Of a stretch of 54,585 nt of DNA, positions 16,796 through 26,217 are shown piece by piece. Position numbers and translations under genes: made by a program. Source of the stretch: Brochothrix campestris FSL F6-1037 (GTDB taxonomy: Bacteria > Bacillota > Bacilli > Lactobacillales > Listeriaceae); assembly GCF_000525915.1 (NCBI RefSeq), contig NZ_AODH01000021.1:1-54585 (forward strand), given 5' to 3'. The notes beneath the pieces are model-generated. The model saw nothing but the letters and a program-made list of their open reading frames with translations, did not search any database and was not told the DNA's origin. Position 1 is the first letter of the stretch; every line of letters begins with the position of its first letter.

Positions 16796-17893
16796 TTAGT
16801 TGGCTTGTTGTTGAAAGCTCTCTAATGCTTTGATTGTGTCAACGACCCGTTCTGGAGTAACGGGACTTGCTAAAAAGTGAATGCTTTCACCTGGTGCACA
16901 GGCACGTTGCGCAATCGTTAATAAAGCGTCGTCGTTTAGCTCAGAAAGGTTGAGATCAGCTAAGGTTTGAGGAAGCTTAAACTGCTCATAAAAAGGAGCT
17001 AGTTTAGTGATTTCGCTCCATTTATCCTCAAGTGCAAGTTGCACAAGCACACCGTAAGCGACTTTGAATCCGTGTAAAAAAACATGTGTTTCAGTTCGAG
17101 CGGTCAAGGCATCATGGATTGGATGGGCAGCAGCGGTGCGACCGTAATCATCGCCAAAACCGCCAACGAGTCCACCGGCCATGATGTTGGTTTCCATTAC
17201 TTTGAGCCATGCATAACTGGGGTTCTTGTCACGCATATCAGTGACGGCCTGTTGGGCGAGAGCTAAAGGGATATCATGGCACTGTTGTGCAGCATAACGA
17301 CATAAATCTAGCGCAAGACTCGGTTGTTCAACCTGCGATAAGATTGCATCAGCTTCATACCATTTGGCTAAGGTGTCGGCAATACCGGCAATGAAAAAAG
17401 CGATGGGTGAATCGATGACGACACGTGGCTCGACCAACAGTAAGGCTGTCTGTTGGGCGTAGACTTCAAAACCAGTTGAGCTACCGTCTTCAGTATAAAG
17501 GACGCTTAACGGTGTCCAAGCCGCACAATTACTTGCCATTGTCGGCAGTAAAATCACCGGGACATAGCCACTACGGAAACCGACAGCTTTAGCTGTATCC
17601 ATCACTTTTCCACCACCTAAGCCGATAATAGCATCTGCTTGAGCCGCTTTGAAGAGTGTGAGTAACCGTGTGATTTCAATGTCAGAGCATTCACCGTTAA
17701 ATTGCACAGTAATAACCTCTATATTGCCGAATTCAGGTAAAAAGGGTGCGGCTACACGATAGGCATTTTCACCATGCAAGATCAGTACCTTTTTGATAAA
17801 ACGTTCCGCTAGTTTGCCCGGAAGCTGTGCATAAGCGCCTTCCTGGCATAAATATTCTTGTGGTGCTGGTCGGAGTGTAAGGTTCATCGTCAC
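16796..17893 (-). CDS. Iron-containing alcohol dehydrogenase family oxidoreductase
   Basis: A 365-residue group III (GldA/YbdH-like) dehydrogenase. The nucleotide-binding motif is DAIIGLGGGKVMDTAKAVG, followed by PVILLPTMASNCAAW. The metal-binding region includes GIADTLAKWYEA, HPIHDALT and HVFLHGFKVAYG. The family reduces or oxidises small hydroxy compounds (glycerol, 2-hydroxycarboxylates); the substrate cannot be told here. It starts with GTG at 17893, or ATG at 17887, just after the LysR gene's stop, so the two are co-transcribed. The LysR protein is its likely regulator. Confidence 0.82.
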   Translation of the reverse strand: MTMNLTLRPAPQEYLCQEGAYAQLPGKLAERFIKKVLILHGENAYRVAAPFLPEFGNIEVITVQFNGECSDIEITRLLTLFKAAQADAIIGLGGGKVMDTAKAVGFRSGYVPVILLPTMASNCAAWTPLSVLYTEDGSSTGFEVYAQQTALLLVEPRVVIDSPIAFFIAGIADTLAKWYEADAILSQVEQPSLALDLCRYAAQQCHDIPLALAQQAVTDMRDKNPSYAWLKVMETNIMAGGLVGGFGDDYGRTAAAHPIHDALTARTETHVFLHGFKVAYGVLVQLALEDKWSEITKLAPFYEQFKLPQTLADLNLSELNDDALLTIAQRACAPGESIHFLASPVTPERVVDTIKALESFQQQAN

Positions 17894-17894
17894 G

Positions 17895-18797
17895 TTAAAG
17901 CACCTCTCTTTCTGAAGTGTAATGATTGATTAAAAAATCTTTGAACAGCTGTTCGCTCGGAGAAAGACGACGTTGGAGGGTGAAACCAATTCCGACAGTC
18001 CGGGTTAAGCTTGGGTTTTCAATTGTTAAAATATGAGAGTCGTTTGAATGAGCATCGGCTAAAATGATTTCAGGTAAAATAGCAATGCCTAAACCGGCTT
18101 CGACAAGGCCATTAATCGTGTGTAAATCAGCACTTTGGAAAATAATATCCGGTTTAAAACCGACACTTTCACAGGCGTTAATGATGTCGGTATAAAGTGA
18201 AAAGGTTTCAGGAAAAAAAACGAATTTTTCGTTTTTTAAATCGACTAAGTTAATTGTTGTTCGTCTGTTTAAAGGATGATTTTTAGGAACGACAAGTTTT
18301 AGTTTTTCTTCAAAGAAGGTAAAAGTGTCGACTAAGGTTGTTTGCTCAGGCAAAGGTGAAAAAAAGGTTAAGTCCAAATTGCCACTTAACAAATTCTCAT
18401 TTAATTCCTTGTTTGACCCCTCAACAAATTGATAATTAACGTCGGGGTATTGCCGACGAAATGAAGAGATTAACTTTGGCACAAGGTTCGTAGCTAAAGA
18501 TGTCGGGAACCCAATCTTAACGGTGCCAATTTCGGGATTGGCATACTCAGACACGATATTGGTTGCCTTGTTTAATTCATTCAAGGCAATCTTGACTTGA
18601 GCTAAATAAAGCTCGCCAATTTTTGAAAGGTGTAAATTACGGCCCATGCGATTAAAGAGGGCGACACCAAGTTCATCTTCTAAGTTAGTAATTTGGCGGC
18701 TAATGGCAGATTGTGCCACGTGTAGTTGCTCGGATGCTTTTGTCATATGTTCAAACTTAGCGACCTCGACAAAGTAATGCAATTGGCGTAATTCCAA
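17895..18797 (-). CDS. LysR-family transcriptional regulator
   Basis: A 300-residue LTTR with an N-terminal winged helix-turn-helix (MELRQLHYFVEVAKFEHMTK, then QLHVAQSAISRQI) and a periplasmic-binding-like effector domain from about residue 90. I chose the TTG at 18797 because GGAGGG lies eight bases upstream and it yields the canonical LysR N-terminus. The in-frame ATG at 18854 would add 19 atypical residues. It is co-oriented with the dehydrogenase gene immediately downstream, which is probably its target. The effector is unknown. Confidence 0.88.
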   Translation of the reverse strand: MELRQLHYFVEVAKFEHMTKASEQLHVAQSAISRQITNLEDELGVALFNRMGRNLHLSKIGELYLAQVKIALNELNKATNIVSEYANPEIGTVKIGFPTSLATNLVPKLISSFRRQYPDVNYQFVEGSNKELNENLLSGNLDLTFFSPLPEQTTLVDTFTFFEEKLKLVVPKNHPLNRRTTINLVDLKNEKFVFFPETFSLYTDIINACESVGFKPDIIFQSADLHTINGLVEAGLGIAILPEIILADAHSNDSHILTIENPSLTRTVGIGFTLQRRLSPSEQLFKDFLINHYTSEREVL

Positions 18798-19014
18798 AAT
18801 ATATCCCTCCAATGAAAATCGATTAATTATATACATGCTATCGCAAAAAAGCATAACTGACTAGTGTTTTTTGCAAATTAACAGTAATTTATTTGAAAAT
18901 TCAAATAAATAAAAAGAAGAGAACGGGTCTTCGCTTAAGAAACTAATGCAATCTAAGGTGCTTTCTGTCATAATAAAAGAGAAGAATTGAGCAAAGAAAG
19001 GTTGTTATTTTTAA

Positions 19015-20133
19015 ATGAATCAATCAAATTGGCCGAAAGAATGGCAAGATAAATGGGTAGAATTAGGATATAGTGAAGCAACACCCATTCAACAACAAAG
19101 TTATGAGCCACTAATGTCAGGTAAAGATGTCGTTGGCCAAGCACCAACGGGCACTGGTAAAACACTTGCATTTGCATTAGGGCATCTTGAACGAATTACA
19201 ACTGAGAAAAAGAGTCAATGGCTCATACTAGCACCATCACAAGAACTTGTCGTTCAAATTGCAGATGTAATCCGTCCGTTTTTATTAACGGGACAAACGA
19301 TGACAACACTGGGCGGCGGAGCCAATATTAAACGTCAGCTCGAAAAATTAAAGAAAAAGCCGAATGTGCTTGTAGGGACACCAGGTCGTGTGGCCGAATT
19401 AATCAAGCAAAAGAAATTAAAAATGCATGAAATCAACTATATTACAATTGATGAAGCCGATGTTTTATTAACTGAAGAACACGAAGCAACAACAGTCTTT
19501 ATCTGTCAGTCAGCCAATCGTGATCGTCAAATCAGTCTGTTTTCAGCGACGACATCAGATCGGTTAGATGAATTTTTTGCCAACGTTGAAAGCGTTGAGC
19601 AAGTGGAAGTTGTGGCAGGTGATGCGAAGATGCCTGATTCGATTACGCATGTTTATATTCAGTCAAACCCACGAGATAAAGTGAAAACATTATATCGCCT
19701 TGCTCAAATTGAGGGCATGAAAGCAATTGTTTTTGTCAATACGATTGGACGACTCAATACGATTTATGAAAAATTGAACTTTGATGGATTGAAAATCTCA
19801 GCTTTACACAGTGATCTTTCTAAAATTCAACGTCAAGAATCAATCCGAGATTTCAAAAAAGGTGAGACAGCTTTATTATTAGCAACAGATGTTGCCGCAC
19901 GTGGGATTGATTTGCCCAATCTGCCTGCGATTATTCAATTCGATTTACCAAAAAGTTTAACACAATATGTTCACCGTAGTGGTCGTACTGGCCGAATGGG
20001 CGAACCAGGTGCTGCTATAAGTATCGTAACGGATCGCGAGGCACGTGAATTAAAACAAATGGTCAAAGAAAATGATGTTGAAATGATCGAGAAACTAGTG
20101 AAGTTCGCACATTTAGTTGATCCTAAAAATTAA
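19015..20133 (+). CDS. yfmL: DEAD-box RNA helicase, YfmL type
   Basis: A compact 372-residue RNA helicase core without a C-terminal extension, as in B. subtilis YfmL, which acts in ribosome biogenesis. Motifs are APTGTGKTLAF (I), PSQELVVQ in place of the usual PTRELAxQ (Ia), TPGRVAEL, DEADVLL (II), FSATTSD (III), [10 protein letters not shown] and HRSGRTGRMG (VI). The ribosome-binding site is AAAGG, 15-20 bases before the ATG. It is one of three DEAD-box helicases in the window and the most divergent. It is followed at 12 bp by a small membrane protein gene. Confidence 0.87.
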   Translation: MNQSNWPKEWQDKWVELGYSEATPIQQQSYEPLMSGKDVVGQAPTGTGKTLAFALGHLERITTEKKSQWLILAPSQELVVQIADVIRPFLLTGQTMTTLGGGANIKRQLEKLKKKPNVLVGTPGRVAELIKQKKLKMHEINYITIDEADVLLTEEHEATTVFICQSANRDRQISLFSATTSDRLDEFFANVESVEQVEVVAGDAKMPDSITHVYIQSNPRDKVKTLYRLAQIEGMKAIVFVNTIGRLNTIYEKLNFDGLKISALHSDLSKIQRQESIRDFKKGETALLLATDVAARGIDLPNLPAIIQFDLPKSLTQYVHRSGRTGRMGEPGAAISIVTDREARELKQMVKENDVEMIEKLVKFAHLVDPKN

Positions 20134-20145
20134 TAAAAGGGGCGA

Positions 20146-20385
20146 GTGATGATGATTGATTTGATTGTTTTAATCTTCGTCATGTTAATAACGAGCTTTG
20201 GTATTTACTTTAGCACTTTACCGTTTGTTCCAGATATAATGATTAATGCACTTTGGGCTTTTTTTATCCTTTATCTGATTGTACGGATGGTATGGGGGAA
20301 ATTTTCGCGTAATCGTGAAGTGACCGTGGTCTTGTTTACACTAGCTTGGGTTATTATCACGTATGTTATCGCGTATTTCATTTGA
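20146..20385 (+). CDS. Small hydrophobic membrane protein, unknown function
   Basis: Not recognised. A 79-residue protein that is mostly membrane: segments at about residues 4-24, 32-48 and 58-78 are separated by a short basic loop (WGKFSRNRE). AAAGGGGCGAG precedes three consecutive possible start codons (ATGATGATT). It lies 12 bp after yfmL and 37 bp before murF, on the same strand, so it is probably in the same operon. It has no conserved polar motif that suggests an enzyme. Confidence 0.75.
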   Translation: MMMIDLIVLIFVMLITSFGIYFSTLPFVPDIMINALWAFFILYLIVRMVWGKFSRNREVTVVLFTLAWVIITYVIAYFI

Positions 20386-20422
20386 AAAGGACAGTAAGAC
20401 TATATTAAGGGAGTATACTAAC

Positions 20423-21802
20423 ATGATTAAAGAAACATTAGAAACAATTGCACAGTGGGTTAACGGAACAATTGAAGGTGACCAGGCAACTGAGGTTAAA
20501 GGGATATCGTTTGATACACGTAAAATTAGCCGTGGCAACTTATTTATTCCATTTGTAGGTGAGCGCGATGGTCATGCTTTTGTCGTGGATGCTTATCAAA
20601 AAGGAGCTGTGGCAGCCTTATGGCAGGTCGATTCAGAGGCTAATAAGCCCGAGGGATTGCCAATCATTTTAGTCGAAGATACGTTGGTTGCATTACAAAC
20701 GTTAGCCTCAGTCTATTTGCAACAGGTGAATCCGAAGGTGATTGGTATTACGGGTAGTAATGGTAAGACAACAACCAAGGACATGTTGGCGAACGTATTG
20801 GCAACGACCTATCGTGTGCATAAAACACAAGGGAACTATAATAACCATATTGGTGTGCCGTTTACGATTTTGAATATGCCGTATACGACAGAAGTGTTGG
20901 TGCTTGAAATGGGCATGAATCATGCGGGTGAAATTGCAGTGTTAACTAAAATCGCCCAGCCTGATATTGCGATTATAACGAACATCGGCGAAGCCCACCT
21001 CGAATTTTTAAAATCGCGTGGTGGTATTGCTGATGCTAAACTTGAAATTGCCGAGGGATTAACTGCTGAAGGGGTGCTTATTTATCCAGATGATCCATTA
21101 CTAACAGAGCGTCTCATGGGAAACACGCCATTTGAGCGTCAACATTTTGGTGTATCTGAAAATAATGCTATCTATCCAACTGCAATAACAGCCTTAATGA
21201 CGGCAACTGAATTTAAAACATCGTTAACAGCTAATACAGAATTTCACGTGCCAATTGTTGGTGTGCATAACGTTTATAACGCCTTGGCAGTCATTTTGGC
21301 CGCTCGTCGTTTAGATGTAGCTGCTGATGAGATTAAAGCGGGATTAGCAATTGTCGATCGAACAGCTGACCGACTCGAATGGATAGATGGTACAAAAGGT
21401 ATTAAAATTTTAAGTGATGTTTACAATTCAAGTCCAACGGCATTGAAAGCAGTGCTTGAAACATTTGCACAAATACAATCAGATCGTCGCAAAGTTGTTG
21501 TTGTGGCTGATATGCTAGAATTGGGTGCTCAAGCGCCGATGTTACATGCAGGTATTGCCGATTCACTAACACCCGCTATTGATGAGGTATTTGCCTATGG
21601 ACCATACATGTCGTACTTTAGTGAGGCTGCTAAATCACTCTTATCTCCAGAAAAAGTACATTATTTTACTGATTTAACAAAATTAACAGCTGCCTTACAG
21701 GACTCGCTCGTTGGTGATGAGCTCCTGCTGTTTAAAGGGTCTAATTCGATGAAGTTGAATCAAGTGGTCGCTAAGCTAACTGATGAGGCATCATCTAATT
21801 AA
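20423..21802 (+). CDS. murF: UDP-N-acetylmuramoyl-tripeptide--D-alanyl-D-alanine ligase
   Basis: Adds D-Ala-D-Ala to the UDP-MurNAc-tripeptide, the last cytoplasmic step of peptidoglycan precursor synthesis. The 459-residue product has an N-terminal substrate domain (GISFDTRKISRGNLFIPF), the ATP-binding motif IGITGSNGKTTTKDML, the central EMGMNHAGEIAVLT and the C-terminal NSSPTALKAVL region. I chose ATG 20423 after AAGGGAG; the frame extends upstream to 20363 without a good site. In Listeria and Bacillus murF usually follows ddl; here its upstream neighbour is a small membrane protein gene. Confidence 0.96.
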   Translation: MIKETLETIAQWVNGTIEGDQATEVKGISFDTRKISRGNLFIPFVGERDGHAFVVDAYQKGAVAALWQVDSEANKPEGLPIILVEDTLVALQTLASVYLQQVNPKVIGITGSNGKTTTKDMLANVLATTYRVHKTQGNYNNHIGVPFTILNMPYTTEVLVLEMGMNHAGEIAVLTKIAQPDIAIITNIGEAHLEFLKSRGGIADAKLEIAEGLTAEGVLIYPDDPLLTERLMGNTPFERQHFGVSENNAIYPTAITALMTATEFKTSLTANTEFHVPIVGVHNVYNALAVILAARRLDVAADEIKAGLAIVDRTADRLEWIDGTKGIKILSDVYNSSPTALKAVLETFAQIQSDRRKVVVVADMLELGAQAPMLHAGIADSLTPAIDEVFAYGPYMSYFSEAAKSLLSPEKVHYFTDLTKLTAALQDSLVGDELLLFKGSNSMKLNQVVAKLTDEASSN

Positions 21803-21972
21803 GTGAATGTTGTTGTCACAATGGCTTCGCTTATTTTTAAATTAAAAAAGTGCTCTTTTGGGACTTTTGCTACACTTGCGACACACTGTGAAAACAGTGT
21901 GTTTTCTTTCATTTTGAAGCTGTAAATTAATGAAAGAAAATAACGAATGTGTCAAAAAATGAACGAAACTAT
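21803..21972 (+). other. Intergenic region between murF and the cshA promoter
   Basis: AT-rich, holding only the murF terminator at 21882-21909. No reading frame or other element is seen. Confidence 0.6.
21882..21909 (+). terminator. murF operon terminator
   Basis: Stem CACACTGT / ACAGTGTG with a GAAA tetraloop, followed by TTTTCTTT. Confidence 0.85.
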
Positions 21973-22001
21973 TTGAAATATTAAACTGTACGTGTTATTA
22001 T
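21973..22001 (+). promoter_or_regulatory. Sigma-A promoter of cshA
   Basis: TTGAAA (21973-21978), a 17-bp spacer and TATTAT (21996-22001). It predicts a start near 22008 and so a leader of about 225 nt. Confidence 0.65.
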
Positions 22002-22007
22002 TAAACT

Positions 22008-22234
22008 AGATTAGTAAGCCGAGCTAATTAAGGCGAGGGCTTTTTGAGTGAATATTAGTTTATAAGTAGTTACTGTGAGACACACTTGCTTGGTACGCAA
22101 TACTAGACCAGGCTTTTATTATGGATAAAACTAAGACTGTAAAAAAACAGTGACAATTGTAGAAGAGATCATACAGAAGCTCTCCTGAATAGATGGTTAA
22201 ACACCAATTTTGTTTCACAAAGGAGAAGAAGATA
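22008..22234 (+). promoter_or_regulatory. Long structured 5' leader of cshA
   Basis: About 225 nt of non-coding mRNA leader. It contains the terminator-like hairpin GCTTGGT (22088-22094) / ACCAGGC (22107-22113), followed by TTTTATT, and a smaller hairpin further on (ACTGTaaaaaaACAGT). Long leaders of cold-inducible helicase mRNAs are known targets of autoregulation, so this may be an attenuator. The interpretation is inferred from structure alone. Confidence 0.45.
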
Positions 22235-23773
22235 TTGACTAAATTTTCAGAACTAGGTTTAGATGAAAACGTATTAAAATCAGTAGAACGCATGGGGTTT
22301 GAAGAAGCAACACCAATTCAAGCGAAAACAATCCCACTTGCAATTGCAGGTAAAGATTTAATTGGACAAGCACAAACAGGTACAGGTAAAACTGCTGCCT
22401 TTGGTTTACCACTTATCCAAAAAATCGATCCTAAAAACGACAGCGTGCAAGCAATCATTATTGCACCTACTCGTGAATTAGCGATTCAAGTTGCAGAAGA
22501 ACTTTACAAATTAAGCTATGACAAACGTGCACGCGTTTTATCTGTTTACGGTGGTAGCGACATTGGTCGTCAAATCCGTTCATTGAAAAAAAACCCACAA
22601 ATCGTTGTTGGTACACCGGGACGTGTGTTAGACCATATTCGTCGTAAAACATTGAAATTACAAAACGTTGAAACTGTTGTAATGGATGAAGCAGATGAAA
22701 TGTTAAACATGGGATTCATTGATGATATCGAAACAATCTTAAGTGAAATTCCAAAAGAACGTCAAACATTACTTTTCTCAGCAACAATGCCTGATCCGAT
22801 TCGTCGTATTGCGGAACGTTACATGCAATCGCCAGAAATTGTTCGTGTTGCAGCTAAAGAGATGACTGCTTTATTAATTGAACAATTTTACGTGAAAGTT
22901 CAAGAAAAAGAAAAATTCGAAGCATTAGTACGCCTCTTAGATGTACAAGCTCCGAAATTATCAATCATCTTTGGTCGTACAAAACGTCGTGTTGATGAAG
23001 TTTCTCGTGCATTAGACATGCGTGGCTTTAACGCTGAAGGTATTCATGGTGATTTAACACAAGCGAAACGTTTAAGTGTTTTACGTAAGTTTAAAGAAGG
23101 AAAAATCGATATCTTAGTTGCAACCGATGTAGCAGCTCGTGGATTAGATATTTCTAACGTTACTCACGTTTATAACTTTGATATTCCGCAAGACCCAGAA
23201 TCATATGTTCACCGTATCGGCCGTACAGGTCGTGCAGGTAAAGAAGGTATGGCTGTAACTTTCGTCTCTCCTCGTGAATTAGGCTACTTACGTATTGTTG
23301 AACAAACAACTAAAAAACGTATGACACCTCTTGCTCCACCAAGTGAAGATGAAGCATTCACAAGCCAATTAACACAATCAGTTGAAACAGTAATGGAAAA
23401 AGTGCGTGAAGGTAAATTAGAAAACTTTGTTGCATCTGCTCGTGATTTATTAGAAAACGTGTCAGCAGAAGATGCTGTAGCAGCGATGTTAGCATTAGTA
23501 ACTAAAACACCAGATCAAACACCAGTACATATTACTGAAGAACGTCCATTACCTAACCGTGGTGGCGGACGTGGCGGCAGCGGCGGCGGTTACAAAGGTA
23601 AACGCAGCAGTGGCGGTGGCAGTAAAGGCGGTTACAAAGGTAACGGTGGCGGTAATCGTCGCAGTTCAGGTGAACGTTCTAAAGATGGTGGCGCTCGTCG
23701 TGAACGTCCAGCCGGCGGTAACGGTGGCGGATCTCGTCGCAGTTCAGGTGAACGTAGCTCATTCAAAAAATAA
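22235..23773 (+). CDS. cshA: DEAD-box RNA helicase CshA
   Basis: The major cold-shock and degradosome-associated RNA helicase of Firmicutes, 512 residues. Motifs are [63 protein letters not shown] and [10 protein letters not shown]. From about residue 440 there is a basic Gly/Ser/Arg-rich tail ([20 protein letters not shown], repeated RRSSGERS) that binds RNA. I use the TTG start at 22235 because AAAGGAGAAG lies just upstream; translation upstream of it would lack a site. Codon use is strongly biased to A/T-ending codons, as in a highly expressed gene. Confidence 0.95.
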   Translation: MTKFSELGLDENVLKSVERMGFEEATPIQAKTIPLAIAGKDLIGQAQTGTGKTAAFGLPLIQKIDPKNDSVQAIIIAPTRELAIQVAEELYKLSYDKRARVLSVYGGSDIGRQIRSLKKNPQIVVGTPGRVLDHIRRKTLKLQNVETVVMDEADEMLNMGFIDDIETILSEIPKERQTLLFSATMPDPIRRIAERYMQSPEIVRVAAKEMTALLIEQFYVKVQEKEKFEALVRLLDVQAPKLSIIFGRTKRRVDEVSRALDMRGFNAEGIHGDLTQAKRLSVLRKFKEGKIDILVATDVAARGLDISNVTHVYNFDIPQDPESYVHRIGRTGRAGKEGMAVTFVSPRELGYLRIVEQTTKKRMTPLAPPSEDEAFTSQLTQSVETVMEKVREGKLENFVASARDLLENVSAEDAVAAMLALVTKTPDQTPVHITEERPLPNRGGGRGGSGGGYKGKRSSGGGSKGGYKGNGGGNRRSSGERSKDGGARRERPAGGNGGGSRRSSGERSSFKK

Positions 23774-23782
23774 GCACAATCA

Positions 23783-23815
23783 AGAAAACCAATTCGTTGG
23801 TTTTCTTTTTTTTTT
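23783..23815 (+). terminator. cshA terminator
   Basis: Perfect stem AGAAAACCAA / TTGGTTTTCT closed by a TTCG tetraloop, then nine T. Confidence 0.93.
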
Positions 23816-23875
23816 GACTAAGATAGTTGTGAAATAAGCAGACCTCCATTACACTGAAAGAAAGGTAGGTGTGTT

Positions 23876-24346
23876 ATGCAACAACAAAAATTACCACTAA
23901 CGATTCGTAAGGTGTGGCGTCAAGTCACTTATATTAACAGTTCGGTTATTATCGGATTGACAGGTCTATATTTAATGTTAGCAATGTTCTTCCACTGGAG
24001 TTGGCTCTTTAGTTTAATTGGTGTAGTCCTCATTATCTATCAATTATTTGTCAAAGAAATGTTTATTAATAAGTGGCGGTGGGCGCGCTTTAGTTATAGT
24101 ATTTATGATGAAGAAATTGAAATTGTGACAGGTGTTATATTTAGAAGTGAGGAACTGATTCCGATGATTCGTATCCAACATGTTGAAACAAATCAAGGAC
24201 CACTATTACGAAAGCAACAATTGAAAGAAGTGCATATTTATACAGCAGCCTCGACGCATATAATACCTGGTTTAGCTGAGGAGAGTGCGACTCATTTACA
24301 GGCGAAAATTATTGAACGTGTAAAGGTGGCGACAGAAGATGTCTAA
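23876..24346 (+). CDS. ydbS: PH-domain (bPH2) membrane protein YdbS
   Basis: A 156-residue protein with two N-terminal membrane segments (about residues 20-60) followed by a bacterial pleckstrin-homology domain with the family pattern YSIYDEEIEIVTGVIFRSEE, then PMIRIQHVETNQGPLL. It overlaps the next gene by eight bases, and the two are always paired in Bacillus and Listeria (ydbS-ydbT). B. subtilis YdbS-YdbT have been linked to resistance to a bacteriocin from B. amyloliquefaciens; the mechanism is unknown. GAAAGGTAGGTG precedes the ATG. Confidence 0.88.
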   Translation: MQQQKLPLTIRKVWRQVTYINSSVIIGLTGLYLMLAMFFHWSWLFSLIGVVLIIYQLFVKEMFINKWRWARFSYSIYDEEIEIVTGVIFRSEELIPMIRIQHVETNQGPLLRKQQLKEVHIYTAASTHIIPGLAEESATHLQAKIIERVKVATEDV

Positions 24347-25777
24347 TGAAGTTAAGGCATCAAGAAGGGAACACCCGATTCAACTTGTAATGATTATAGT
24401 GAAATACTGTAAAGATTTTTGGTTTCCGATGCTTTTTATGGGCGTCTATAGTATGTTTGAAGGGAAATTGAGTTGGACAAATTGGCGTTTGTATGTTGTG
24501 CTTGTATTATTTAGTGTTTTAGTGTGTCAACTACTCCAGTATTTTTTTAGGCGTTTTTATATCAATGAAGATGGGGTAGGCTATTATGAAGGGATTTTTT
24601 TTTAAAGAACATATCTTCATGCCTTATGAACGAATGCAAGCAATTGATGATAAACAATGGTTTTTTTATCGTCCGTTTAAGGTCTGTGAAGTTCAAATTC
24701 ATGTAGCAGGAACCGAAAAAACACTGACGTTGCATGCAATTAAAGTCACGGAAGCAGTTGAGATAAAGCAACGACGAACGAACAATTTTGGCGTGATTGA
24801 TGTCAACGATGAAACGGAAGGGAATTCGGTTATCGAACAGGCGAAGTGGACAGTTGAATTATCGGTGTATCATACCGTCTTGGAAGCGGTTTTATCGCTA
24901 AAAACCTATGTCGGTATGTTTGTGTTGCTCAGTTTTATCACACAAGTAAGTGAATATTATGATAGTCATCAATTGGAGGCGTCGGTTTCAAAAATTATTT
25001 CTCTCGGTTTTTTTGTGATTGTTATCGTTGTGATGGGGGCATTTATCATCAGCACACTACTAGGGATACTAATGAAGTTAATCCGTCATTACCACTTTAT
25101 CGTGTCAGGGTTCGCGGATTATTTTGTCATTGAACGAGGTTTGTTTCAACGTCATCGGACCACGATTAATCATGCAAAAATACAAGCGTACACTTTAAAA
25201 CATAATTGGCTAATGCACTTGTTAGGTTATACGAGCATCAGAGTTATACAAGCAGGTGACGACACCGAAAGTAGCAATTTAATCATGCCTTTAATAAAAA
25301 AAGACGAGCTAAGTGTTTTTTTTTGAAAAGATAGCGCCTAATAATATCTTTCCAATAGTAGAAAAAGGGCTTGCTCCAAAGGCTTCTTTGCGGTTGTTTT
25401 TGACGAGGGTTGTCTGGATAATTATCCCGATTATGGCTGTGATGTTTGTTATTTCATTTAAATATGCTGTGTATCTCTTAATTATTCCAGTTGTTCTTGG
25501 GGTGAAATGTCGGATTGAGCAGAAACATAGTGGTTATAATCTAGCGGAGCACGTACTTGTATTTCAGATGATTCGTTTGTGGGGTGTTGAAGTGGTTTAT
25601 ACCGAAAAAAAGCGAGTGCAATCTTTGGTGCATCGTCAATCGGTTTGGATGAAGCAATCAGGTCTATCTCATCTGACGATAACTTTGGCGGAACAAGGGG
25701 CGTATCAGCTACGACTAAACTATTTAAAAAATACAGATGCTGAAAAAATCTATTTTTGGTTTCGCCGTAAATCCTAA
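24339..25777 (+). CDS. ydbT: PH-domain membrane protein YdbT (two homopolymer frameshifts)
   Basis: The partner of ydbS. It is read in three frames because of an extra T in each of two 9-T runs (24595-24603 and 25316-25324). Removing one T from each joins ...YINEDGVGYYEGIFF to KEHIFMPYERMQAIDD and ...DELSVFFEKIAPNN into a protein of about 478 residues, close to the usual YdbT length. It has a pair of N-terminal membrane helices, a central pair at about residues 190-240, a third hydrophobic pair after 340, and three bPH2 domains. Both breaks fall in the longest T-runs of the gene, which points to sequencing error. Confidence 0.85.
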
Positions 25778-25856
25778 CAGATGTGCTAAATCAGTCGTTT
25801 AATCGTAACGAGCTATGTTAGAATAAGTGTATATTATGTAGAAAAGAAGGTATGAG

Positions 25857-26214
25857 ATGATTTTTGGAATTGGAATAGATACAGTTGATTTAAATAGAAT
25901 AGCAACCTTATTACAAAAAAAATGACCGTTTTCTTAATCGAATTTTAACCGCTGCTGAAACGTCGGCCTATCGTCAATTAAAACAAACACGTGCGATTGA
26001 ATTTGTCGCGGGCCGTTTTGCTGCTAAAGAGGCTTTTTCAAAAGCGTATGGCACAGGGATTGGGCCGGAATGCTCCTTTCAAGATATCGAAATATTAAAC
26101 ACAATGAATGGCAAACCAATTGTAACTCATCCCTTTGAATTGAAAGCGTTTGTTTCGATTACGCATACCGACACAGTAGCGATGGCACAAGTTATTTTAG
26201 AAGAGAGGGACTAA
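25857..26214 (+). CDS. acpS: Holo-[acyl-carrier-protein] synthase (frameshifted in an 8-A run)
   Basis: Transfers 4'-phosphopantetheine from CoA to acyl carrier protein. The start MIFGIGIDTVDLNRIATLL is canonical, but an extra A in the run at 25915-25922 leads to a stop. With seven A the frame continues KNDRFLNRILTAAE, then FVAGRFAAKEAFSKAYGTGIG (Mg-binding Glu in the AAKEAF motif) and ends at 118 residues, the normal AcpS size. The gene is essential, so an assembly or sequencing error is more likely than loss. It sits four bases before alr, as expected for the conserved acpS-alr region. Confidence 0.88.
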
Positions 26215-26217
26215 TAG

